A DNA stretch of 5,928 nucleotides from an uncultured Solirubrobacteraceae bacterium (GCA_955652345.1 CATPBV010000035.1:1-5928), one strand, 5' to 3'. Counted from the first letter of the stretch, positions 1-5,878 are shown. The notes: a model not told the origin generated them from the sequence alone. A program made the numbers and translations.

Positions 1-1
1 G

Positions 2-124
2 ACCACCACTACCACGACGACCACCACGTCGACCGGAACCACGACGACCAGCACGACCAGCACGACGACGAGCACGACGACCAGCACGACTACGGCTCCG
101 AGCACCACCACGACCAGCACAACT
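2..124 (+). repeat. Thr/Ser codon-repeat tract (linker)
   Basis: In the reading frame of the wall protein, 38 of 41 codons here are Thr or Ser (31 Thr, 7 Ser), built from imperfect repeats of ACC, ACG and AGC. It continues past the window edge, so its full length is unknown. Such tracts act as extended wall-spanning linkers in actinobacterial secreted proteins and can be O-mannosylated; glycosylation here is inference only. The low-complexity DNA is also prone to slippage and length variation. Confidence 0.85.
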
Positions 125-2254
125 CCGGCAGCTCCAGGCCAACCGACCACGGTCGGCCCTGGCAAGGGGCAACCGTCGTCTCATCACCCCGGTGACCGCC
201 GCAAGCACAAGAAGCACAAGAAACACAAGAAGCACAAGCACAAGCACCACAAGCACAAGCCGCCACCCAACAACGGTCCTCCGACTCCTTCGAACCCGAC
301 CTTCTCGTTCGCCCTCCCCGGCGCGGCTCCGATCGGCGTTCCCAACTTCTTCATCGACTCGTTCCGGATCCCGCCGTTCCTGCTTCCCATCTACCAAGCG
401 GCGGGAACGCAATACGAGGTGCCGTGGCAGATCCTGGCCGCGATCAACGAGATCGAATCCGACTACGGACGCAACCTGTCGGTGTCGAGCGCAGGCGCCG
501 TCGGCTGGATGCAGTTCCTGCCCTCGACCTGGAAGGCCTACGCCGTCGATGCGACGGGATCCGGCGTGGCCGACCCGTACAACCCGGTGGACGCGATCTT
601 CACCGCCGCCAAGTACCTGCACGCTGCCGGCGCTTCGAAGAACCTGGCGGGGGCGATCTTCGCCTATAACCACGCCGACTGGTACGTGCAGTCGGTCCTG
701 CTCCGGGCGAAGCTGATCGGCGGCATCCCGACGCGGCTGATCGGGGCATTGACCGGACTCGTTGAGGGCCACTTCCCGGTGGCGGCCCCCACCAAGTACG
801 CCGACCATGGCGTCCAGAAGCTCGCGACCCAGAGGGTCAAGGGCGCCAACGCGGCGATCCCGATCGAATCCGACCCAAACAGCACGGGCGTCGCCCTGTT
901 CGCGAAGAAGGGCTCACCGGTGATTGCAGTCAACGATGGCAAGGTCATCGCGATCGGGAACACCAAGAAGCTCGGCTCCTACCTCGAGCTTCAGGACTCC
1001 ACGGGCAACGTGTACACCTACGCCGAGCTCGGATCGATCCCGAAGCTGTATCCGGTTCCGAAGCCCGTGAACGTGACCGCGGCTGAGATCGCAAGGCAGC
1101 TCGCTGTCCCGAGCGCACCGCGGCCGCGGCAGGCAGCCAGCGCCGGCACCCAGCCGACCCCCCCGACCGCGTCGGCGGCGAAGGCGCGCAAGGAATCGAA
1201 GGCGACGCACATCACACTCCCGGTCACCAGCACAGCCGCCACGCAGCCGGCGTCGATCCCGGCGCCGCTGGTAAAGGAGCGCCTGTTCGCCTACCCGCAG
1301 CGCCCCGCCTCCTACGCGGCCGGCGGGGACCTGCAGATCCAGGCCTCCGCGCCGCAGATCTCGAGCTTCAACGACTACTTCTCCTCCGCCCTGCACCTCG
1401 CCAAGAACCAGTACACGCTCAAGCCGCTGAAGGTCGGGTCGGTCGTCGTCGCGGGCACAATCCTGGGACGCATCGGCGCCGCGACCCCGACCAACGCCTC
1501 GCATCTGTGGTTCACGATTCGCCCGGCCGGCAAGAACGCCCCGTACGTCGACCCCAAGCCGATCCTCGACGGCTGGAAGCTGCTCGAGGCGACGGCGGTC
1601 TACCGCGCTCACCGCATCGACCCATTCTTCGGTCCGGGGGCGAAGAACCCGACGATCGGGCAGATCCTGCTGATGTCCAAGCAGCAGCTCTCGAACCGGA
1701 TACTGCAGGACCCGCACGTTCGCATCTACGCGTGCGGGCGCCGCGACATCCAGGCCGGTCTGATCGACCGCAGGGTGCTGGCCTCGATCGAGTTCCTATC
1801 CGCCTCCGCCCTGCACCCGACGGTCAGCGGGCTCGAGTGCGGCCACTCCCTGACGGCCTCAACGGGCGTCGACGCTGCCGGCGCCACTGGCGCGTCCGTC
1901 GACATCTCGGCGATCAACCTCGTTTCGATCCTGGGCCATCAGGGCCCCGGCTCAATAGCCGACATCACCCTACGGCGGCTCCTGACCCTGCAGGGCGCGA
2001 TGGCGCCGGACGAGATCGTCTCGCTGATGAGCTATAAGGGCCAGCCGAACACGCTGTCGCTTCCCGACCACGCCAACCGCATACAGGTCGCATACACGCC
2101 GCTGTTCGGCCAGAACAAGCGACTCTCGGCGGAGATCACGAGCATCCTGCGGCCGGCGCAGTGGATCCAGCTGATCAGTCGCCTCAACCAGATCCCCGAG
2201 CCGATCGTTCCGATCTCGCCGAGCAAGTACGCGATCAAGGTCGCTGGTCAGTGA
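2..2254 (+). CDS. Secreted cell-wall protein: lytic transglycosylase (MltB type) with degenerate M23 and M15-like domains; 5' partial
   Basis: The frame is open from the window edge to TGA at 2252-2254, giving 750 visible residues; start and signal peptide lie upstream. A GTG at 419 is in frame but cuts into the transglycosylase fold, so I reject it as the start. Order seen: Thr/Ser-rich linker (2-124), Lys/His tract (203-259), MltB/SLT_2-type domain (about 389-709) with the motif ESDYG, whose Glu codon is 455-457, followed by AGAVGWMQFLPSTW and AYNHADWYV. Glu in this motif is the catalytic acid in MltB, so peptidoglycan glycan cleavage outside the membrane is likely. Next is a LytM/M23-like domain in two halves (881-1036 and 1418-1573) around an Ala/Pro/Thr-rich insertion. 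The C-terminal domain (about 1712-2098) resembles M15/hedgehog-type DD-peptidases. Both peptidase-like domains lack key zinc residues, so I infer binding or regulatory roles. Family placement is firm for the transglycosylase and moderate for the last domain. Confidence 0.9.
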   Translation, partial: TTTTTTTTTSTGTTTTSTTSTTTSTTTSTTTAPSTTTTSTTPAAPGQPTTVGPGKGQPSSHHPGDRRKHKKHKKHKKHKHKHHKHKPPPNNGPPTPSNPTFSFALPGAAPIGVPNFFIDSFRIPPFLLPIYQAAGTQYEVPWQILAAINEIESDYGRNLSVSSAGAVGWMQFLPSTWKAYAVDATGSGVADPYNPVDAIFTAAKYLHAAGASKNLAGAIFAYNHADWYVQSVLLRAKLIGGIPTRLIGALTGLVEGHFPVAAPTKYADHGVQKLATQRVKGANAAIPIESDPNSTGVALFAKKGSPVIAVNDGKVIAIGNTKKLGSYLELQDSTGNVYTYAELGSIPKLYPVPKPVNVTAAEIARQLAVPSAPRPRQAASAGTQPTPPTASAAKARKESKATHITLPVTSTAATQPASIPAPLVKERLFAYPQRPASYAAGGDLQIQASAPQISSFNDYFSSALHLAKNQYTLKPLKVGSVVVAGTILGRIGAATPTNASHLWFTIRPAGKNAPYVDPKPILDGWKLLEATAVYRAHRIDPFFGPGAKNPTIGQILLMSKQQLSNRILQDPHVRIYACGRRDIQAGLIDRRVLASIEFLSASALHPTVSGLECGHSLTASTGVDAAGATGASVDISAINLVSILGHQGPGSIADITLRRLLTLQGAMAPDEIVSLMSYKGQPNTLSLPDHANRIQVAYTPLFGQNKRLSAEITSILRPAQWIQLISRLNQIPEPIVPISPSKYAIKVAGQ
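203..259 (+). repeat. Lys/His-only tract in the wall protein
   Basis: Nineteen consecutive codons encode only lysine (11) or histidine (8), using AAG/AAA and CAC in a KHK-like pattern. It sits between the Thr-rich linker and a Pro/Asn-rich spacer that leads into the transglycosylase domain. The tract is strongly basic and could bind anionic wall polymers or transition metals; neither is shown by the sequence. Confidence 0.85.
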
Positions 2255-2394
2255 CCCGAGTCTTCACTTCGGGGCGCTAGATCCCGAGCCTATTCCGGTT
2301 CTCGCAGCTGGAGTTCCCGTGGCCGCTGGGGCCGCCCGACGGTCGCTACCTGGTCCGCGCGCCGAGCCCCGCGCCGCTCGGTGAGCCGACCCAT
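2251..2394 (+). other. In-frame 5' extension of the next gene, interrupted by TAG
   Basis: GTG at 2251-2253 overlaps the wall gene's TGA in a GTGA arrangement typical of coupled genes, with a weak AAGG at 2237-2240. It is in the same frame as the downstream hypothetical gene but meets TAG at 2278-2280 after nine codons. From 2281 to 2394 this frame has no stop, very high G+C at third positions, and reads FRFSQLEFPWPLGPPDGRYL, which looks like a genuine conserved N-terminus. No ATG, GTG or TTG occurs in frame between 2281 and 2394; only CTG (for example 2308-2310) and ATC (2281-2283) could serve as rare starts. Possible explanations are a start-loss or nonsense mutation, a non-canonical start, or a sequence error. 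Confidence 0.6.
2255..2273 (+). other. Weak hairpin after the wall-protein stop
   Basis: CCCGAG at 2255-2260 can pair with TTCGGG at 2268-2273: five Watson-Crick pairs plus a G-T wobble, with a 7-base loop. No T tract follows, so it is not a convincing intrinsic terminator. It lies immediately after the wall gene's stop and could slightly impede coupling to the next gene. It may be chance. Confidence 0.2.
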
Positions 2395-3135
2395 GTGCTG
2401 GTCGTCTCGACGCTGAGCGCGCCTCCCCGGCAACCCCATCGCAACACGAAAACTCATGCTCAACCTGAGCCTGAACCTACTCCGGTCTCGACAGGCAGGG
2501 TCACGATCGTCGACGTCGAGAGGCCATTCAACGACCATGAAGCCGCACGCGCCTGGCTCGTGAGCGCCGGCGAGGGCGAACTCGCGTCGGACCTCGCGGT
2601 GCTGGTCCGAGCGCTTCATGCCTACCGGCTCGCAAGCGCCGATCCGTTGGTTCGCTCCGTGGGGCGCCGCGACGCGCTCGTTGCGCGGATCGGCTTCGGC
2701 GCCGGCGAGGAGGTGGCCGACGGACGCTGGACCGACGCGCATGAGCTCCGCCTCGGCGCGACCAAGCGAGGCCGCACCGAGCGGCTCGAGCCGCAGGTCC
2801 GGTTCGCGGCAATCCTCACGGGACGCGACCAAGCGCTCGCGTGCGAGGAGCTCGTTCTGCGCGCCCGGCTTGATGTGGAGGAGGGCCGCCCGCGTGAGGC
2901 GGCGTTACAGGCGCTGGTCGCGCTCGATGCCGCGCTCGCCGAGCTCGAGGCCGACGCGGCTGGCCCGGCGCTCCGGGAGCGGCTCGAAGAGCTTCGAGCG
3001 CGGCGCGAGCAGACCGAGCGGTCAGCCCGGACGGCGGTTACCGGATCGCTCAGCGCCGGCGATCAGGAGGCGATCGCGTTCACGCTTGCGCGGATCGAGG
3101 CGGCGCTGCGGGCTCGGAGGGTCGCTCGGGGCTGA
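2395..3135 (+). CDS. Conserved-looking hypothetical protein, probably N-terminally short as called
   Basis: I do not recognise a function. GTG at 2395 is the first standard start after TAG 2278-2280 and gives 246 residues, but the coding signal extends upstream to 2281, so the true protein is probably longer by about 30-38 residues. I see no clear Shine-Dalgarno before 2395. From this start: residues 1-45 include a Pro/Glu/Gln-rich stretch (about 20-32), then a helical region from about 45, a charged middle (90-130), and a long Ala/Glu/Arg-rich helical C-terminus (about 145-245) that could form a coiled coil at 165-210. There is no signal peptide or membrane segment, so it is probably cytoplasmic. 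The overall pattern resembles an uncharacterised protein I associate with Thermoleophilia; that is memory, not a search. It lies just downstream of the wall gene on the same strand, and its last 56 bases overlap the sirtuin gene on the other strand. Confidence 0.75.
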   Translation: MLVVSTLSAPPRQPHRNTKTHAQPEPEPTPVSTGRVTIVDVERPFNDHEAARAWLVSAGEGELASDLAVLVRALHAYRLASADPLVRSVGRRDALVARIGFGAGEEVADGRWTDAHELRLGATKRGRTERLEPQVRFAAILTGRDQALACEELVLRARLDVEEGRPREAALQALVALDAALAELEADAAGPALRERLEELRARREQTERSARTAVTGSLSAGDQEAIAFTLARIEAALRARRVARG

Positions 3136-3883
3136 TGCCCAGGGCCGCGAGCACCGACTCGAGCGCATCGACCACATCCCCGCCGATTCGCACGGACGCG
3201 CGACCGTCGAACGGCGTTGGGCCCTTCGTGATGATCGCCACGCGGCCGCCCAGCGCGAGCGTCATCTCGGGCAGCTCCGCGACCGGATAGACCTCGAGCG
3301 AGGAGCCGATGCAGATGATCAGCTCCGCCTCCTGCGCCAGTCGCTGCGCGCGCATCAGAGCGTCCGCCGGGAGGCACTCCCCGAACAGGACCACGTCGGG
3401 CTTCAGCGGCACTCCGCAATCGCATCTCGGCACGCCACGACCGTCGCTCGCAAGTCTCGCCCGCACTTCGCCGAGCGGGTACCGGCGATCGCACGCGAGA
3501 CACACCGAGCGGGCGATCGTGCCATGCACCTCGATCAGCTCGCGAGTTCCCGCCTGGGCGTGGAGCCCATCGATGTTCTGCGTGATCACGGCGCCGAGCA
3601 ACCCCTCGCGCTCGAGCCGAGCGAGCGCCAGGTGCGCCGCGTTCGGCCGCTTGCCGTCGAGCGTCTGGAAGCGCTGCCCGTAGAAGCTCCAGAAGCGCTC
3701 GGGGTCGCGACGGAAGGCGTCGATGTGAGCGACCTCCATCGGGTCGACCGACGCCCACAGCCCGGCGCCCGGTGAGCGGAAGTCGGGAATCCCCGACGGC
3801 ACGGAGATCCCGGCGCCCGTGAGTGCGACCACCGGTGAGCATTCGTGGATCAGCCGCGCCAGCCCCACGACGCGTTCGCCCAT
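3080..3883 (-). CDS. SIR2-family NAD-dependent protein deacylase (sirtuin)
   Basis: This 267-residue protein has a complete single-domain sirtuin core. It removes acyl groups from lysines while consuming NAD+, yielding nicotinamide and O-acyl-ADP-ribose. Visible motifs are GAGIS (23-27), PDFR (33-36), QNID (102-105), catalytic His120 in EVHG, and GSS (193-195). A zinc site is formed by Cys128, Cys131, Cys154 and Cys156, with the second pair spaced C-x-C. The body resembles class U enzymes such as Thermotoga Sir2, yet FYGQR (67-71) gives Tyr68 and Arg71, the Y-x-x-R pair that recognises succinyl/malonyl groups in class III enzymes (SIRT5, CobB). ATG at 3883 is chosen because GAGGAG precedes it by 6 bases; the frame stays open upstream but has no sirtuin sequence. 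It is the last gene of the minus-strand cluster, 56 bases after the hydratase gene. The acyl preference is inferred. Confidence 0.95.
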   Translation of the reverse strand: MGERVVGLARLIHECSPVVALTGAGISVPSGIPDFRSPGAGLWASVDPMEVAHIDAFRRDPERFWSFYGQRFQTLDGKRPNAAHLALARLEREGLLGAVITQNIDGLHAQAGTRELIEVHGTIARSVCLACDRRYPLGEVRARLASDGRGVPRCDCGVPLKPDVVLFGECLPADALMRAQRLAQEAELIICIGSSLEVYPVAELPEMTLALGGRVAIITKGPTPFDGRASVRIGGDVVDALESVLAALGISPERPSEPAAPPRSAQA

Positions 3884-3889
3884 CGCGGT

Positions 3890-3895
3890 CTCCTC
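3890..3895 (-). promoter_or_regulatory. Shine-Dalgarno GAGGAG for the sirtuin
   Basis: On the minus strand GAGGAG is followed by six bases (ACCGCG) and then ATG at 3883. This is a strong, well-spaced ribosome binding site. It fixes the start against longer in-frame alternatives such as one near 4132, which would run into the hydratase gene. Confidence 0.85.
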
Positions 3896-3939
3896 GGCGG
3901 CTGTACTCCTAGCGGGCACGCCCTGCTCTCGTGCGCGAG

Positions 3940-5043
3940 TCACCGGCCCTGAAAGCGCGGGGTGCGCTTCTGAAGGAACGCCGAGATTCCCTCGCGCGCA
4001 TCCTCGGAGGCGAACACGTTCGCGAACCCCTGCTTCTCGGTCTCGATCCCGACGTCGAGCTCGCCCTGCGCGGACACCTGCTTGATCTGCTGGACGGCGA
4101 GCGGAGGCTGTGCCGCAAGCTTGCGCGCCCACCCGAGCGCCGTATCGAACAGCTCGTGGTCGGGCACCACGCGCGTCGCGAGCCCGAGCTGGTGGGCCTC
4201 CTCTGCGCCGATCGGCTCCCCGGTCAGGTTCATCTCGAGCGCCTTGGCCTCGCCGACCAGCCGCGGGAGCCGTTGCGTGCCACCGAAGCCGGGGATGATC
4301 CCCAAGCTGATCTCGGGCTGGCCGAACATCGCCGACTCGGCCGCGATCCTGAAGTCACATGCCATCGCCAGCTCGCAGCCGCCGCCGAGCGCGAGCCCTC
4401 CGACAGCGGCGATCGTCACGACGCTCGAGCGCTCCATGGCGCGCAGCAGCTCGTGCATCTGGTCGAGCAGCTGGCGGCCGGCCGTGGCGTCCATCGTCGT
4501 GAACGCCTTGATGTCGGCGCCGGCGCAGAACAGCATCGGGTTGGCCGAGGCGAGCACCAGCGCGCGAGCGCTCCGATCGCCGGTGAGCGCATCCCACGCT
4601 CGCTGGAGCGCTGCCACGACATCGGGTGAGATCGAATTCGCCGGTGGACGGTCGATCCAGGCGATTGCCACCTCCCCGCGGCTCTCGAGTTTGACCGGAC
4701 TCTCGTCCCAGCCGGCGTCGGCCCTGGCATAGGGGAAGAATCCCTGGCCGGCCTTGACGCCGAGCCGCCCTTGGGCAACGAGGCGGCGGAGGATCCGGGG
4801 CGGCTCGAACGCCTCGCCCCACTCCGTGGCGGCGTGCTCGAGCCTTGCCAGCATCTCGTCGAGTCCCAACTGGTCCGCGCGGGCGAACGGCGGCGGGATG
4901 ATCCCGGCGCCGGCCATCATCCCGAGGTCGATGTCCCTCATCGACGCGACGCCCTCTTCGAGCACCAGGCAGCTCTCGACGAACGCCTTCAGCGTGAAGC
5001 GCTCGACGATTGAGGCGGCGTCCGTCTCAGCCTGCGTGCTCAT
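3940..5043 (-). CDS. 3HCDH C-terminal domain fused to enoyl-CoA hydratase (crotonase)
   Basis: This 367-residue protein has two parts. Residues about 12-105 resemble the 3-hydroxyacyl-CoA dehydrogenase C-terminal helical domain (3HCDH): a helix ending in LEEGVASMRDIDLGM, and GRLGVKAGQGFFPY. It has no Rossmann domain of its own. Residues about 117-367 are a crotonase domain with the oxyanion-hole region CAGADIKAF (173-181) and GGGCE (220-224). Both hydratase glutamates are present: Glu224 and Glu244 in GQPEISLG, with the 20-residue spacing of rat mitochondrial hydratase Glu144/Glu164. Syn-hydration of trans-2-enoyl-CoA in beta-oxidation is therefore well supported; chain length is unknown. ATG at 5043 is chosen because GGAAGG precedes it by six bases and the 3HCDH domain begins soon after. 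It overlaps the dehydrogenase gene's end by 17 bases in a different frame, suggesting coupled translation. The two products probably form a complex replacing a fused FadB/FadJ-like enzyme. Confidence 0.93.
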   Translation of the reverse strand: MSTQAETDAASIVERFTLKAFVESCLVLEEGVASMRDIDLGMMAGAGIIPPPFARADQLGLDEMLARLEHAATEWGEAFEPPRILRRLVAQGRLGVKAGQGFFPYARADAGWDESPVKLESRGEVAIAWIDRPPANSISPDVVAALQRAWDALTGDRSARALVLASANPMLFCAGADIKAFTTMDATAGRQLLDQMHELLRAMERSSVVTIAAVGGLALGGGCELAMACDFRIAAESAMFGQPEISLGIIPGFGGTQRLPRLVGEAKALEMNLTGEPIGAEEAHQLGLATRVVPDHELFDTALGWARKLAAQPPLAVQQIKQVSAQGELDVGIETEKQGFANVFASEDAREGISAFLQKRTPRFQGR

Positions 5044-5878
5044 AGAAGCCCTTCCCGGTCTTGGCCCCGAGGTTCCCAGCGGCGACCAGCTGCTCCATGC
5101 GCTCGTGGACGTAGACGCGATCGCCGTACGAATCCCGAAGATGCTTGGCGACATGAAGCACCGTGTCGAGGCCGAGCAGGTCGGTGAGGAAGAAGGGACC
5201 CATCGGCGCCGCTTTCGACTCGGCAACGATCCTGTCGAGCTCCTCGACGTCGACCCCGGTCTCCTCCTGGTGGCGCCACAGCTCGGAGATGCTCGCGGTC
5301 AGTATTCGGTTGACCACGAACCCCGGGGCTTCGCCGCAGCGGATCGGCAGCTTACGGATGCGCTGCGCGAAGCTGCTCGCCACGCCGGCGGTCTCGGGCG
5401 AGGTGTCCTCGCCTTCGACCACCTCGATCAATCGCATCACCGAGGCTGGATAGAAGAAGTGAAACCCGACCACTTTGTCCGGCCGGGCGGTCGCCTCGCC
5501 CATCTCGGTGATCGACAGGGACGAGGTGTTAGAGGCGAGGATCGCATGTCCCGGAGTCACCTCGTCGAGCTCGGCGAACACCGCCTGCTTGATCTCCATC
5601 CGCTCGGGCACGGCCTCGATCACGAAGTCGACGTCGCCGAAGCGGTTGTAGTCGAGCGCGGGGGTGATCAGGCCGAGCTTGCGCTCGAGCTCTGAGACCT
5701 CGAGCTTGCCGGCATCGACGCGGGCCTGCCACACCGACCGAGCCTTGTCGATGCCCTGTTCGACGAACCGCTCTTCGATGTCCTTGAGGATCACCGGAAT
5801 CTCGGCGTTCGCGATCACCTGCGAGATCTCGCCGCCCATCGTCCCGGCGCCAACGACGGCTGCTTTGAATACGAACAT
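5027..5878 (-). CDS. 3-hydroxyacyl-CoA dehydrogenase (NAD-dependent)
   Basis: At 283 residues this matches stand-alone 3-hydroxybutyryl-CoA dehydrogenases (Hbd/PaaH type, about 280-290). The N-terminal Rossmann domain carries GAGTMGG (10-16) and ends strand 2 with Asp33, as expected for NAD+. Catalytic-site motifs are SNTSS (116-120), His140 in GFHFFYP, Glu152 in LIEVVEG, and Asn190 in PGFVVNR. The C-terminal 3HCDH domain runs from about 185 to 281 (PMGPF 225-229, GAKTGKGFY 271-279). It oxidises 3-hydroxyacyl-CoA to 3-oxoacyl-CoA in beta-oxidation or a related short-chain CoA pathway. HFFYP replaces the usual HFFNP. The protein stops where FadB-type enzymes continue into a second 3HCDH repeat, and that repeat begins the next, overlapping gene. 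ATG at 5878 is chosen because the family N-terminus starts here, although only GAGG two bases away precedes it and the frame is open to the window edge. Confidence 0.95.
   Translation of the reverse strand: MFVFKAAVVGAGTMGGEISQVIANAEIPVILKDIEERFVEQGIDKARSVWQARVDAGKLEVSELERKLGLITPALDYNRFGDVDFVIEAVPERMEIKQAVFAELDEVTPGHAILASNTSSLSITEMGEATARPDKVVGFHFFYPASVMRLIEVVEGEDTSPETAGVASSFAQRIRKLPIRCGEAPGFVVNRILTASISELWRHQEETGVDVEELDRIVAESKAAPMGPFFLTDLLGLDTVLHVAKHLRDSYGDRVYVHERMEQLVAAGNLGAKTGKGFYEHAG
5050..5055 (-). promoter_or_regulatory. Shine-Dalgarno GGAAGG for the hydratase, inside the dehydrogenase gene
   Basis: On the minus strand GGAAGG is followed by GCTTCT and ATG at 5043. The site lies within the last codons of the dehydrogenase gene, whose stop is 12-16 bases beyond the new start. 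This fits translational coupling by reinitiation and supports 5043 as the start. Confidence 0.75.

Noticed and set aside
2..124. Repetitive DNA considered as a CRISPR or tandem-repeat locus
   Set aside because: The repeats are codon-phased, imperfect and have no unique spacers; they are explained by a Thr/Ser protein linker.
184..390. Minus-strand ORF encoding a Cys/Leu/Phe-rich, membrane-like repeat
   Set aside because: It is the exact antisense of the Lys/His codon tract (AAG/CAC read backwards gives Leu/Cys/Phe/Val-type codons), so its striking composition is a shadow of the real gene.
914..1717. Long minus-strand ORF (267 residues) opposite the wall protein
   Set aside because: It is Arg/Gly-rich with no recognisable domain and fully antisense to a well-supported gene; such ORFs are expected in high-GC DNA where stops are rare.
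419..2254. GTG at 419 as the start of the wall protein (611 residues)
   Set aside because: The same frame is open to the window edge and encodes a coherent linker plus the first helix of the transglycosylase domain; starting at 419 would truncate that domain and leave no export signal.
2255..2273. Hairpin after the wall-protein stop considered as an intrinsic terminator
   Set aside because: The stem is only five pairs plus a wobble and no T run follows, so termination is not supported.
2618..3775. Long plus-strand ORF (385 residues) across the hypothetical and sirtuin genes
   Set aside because: Arg/Ser-rich low-information translation that crosses two supported genes in other frames; no motif seen.
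3884..3939. Gap between hydratase and sirtuin considered for a promoter or terminator
   Set aside because: Apart from the GAGGAG ribosome binding site I see no convincing -35/-10 pair or hairpin with a T run in these 56 bases.
4754..5695. Plus-strand ORF (313 residues) opposite the beta-oxidation genes
   Set aside because: Antisense to two genes with clear catalytic motifs; its His/Asp/Leu-rich translation mirrors their codon pattern.
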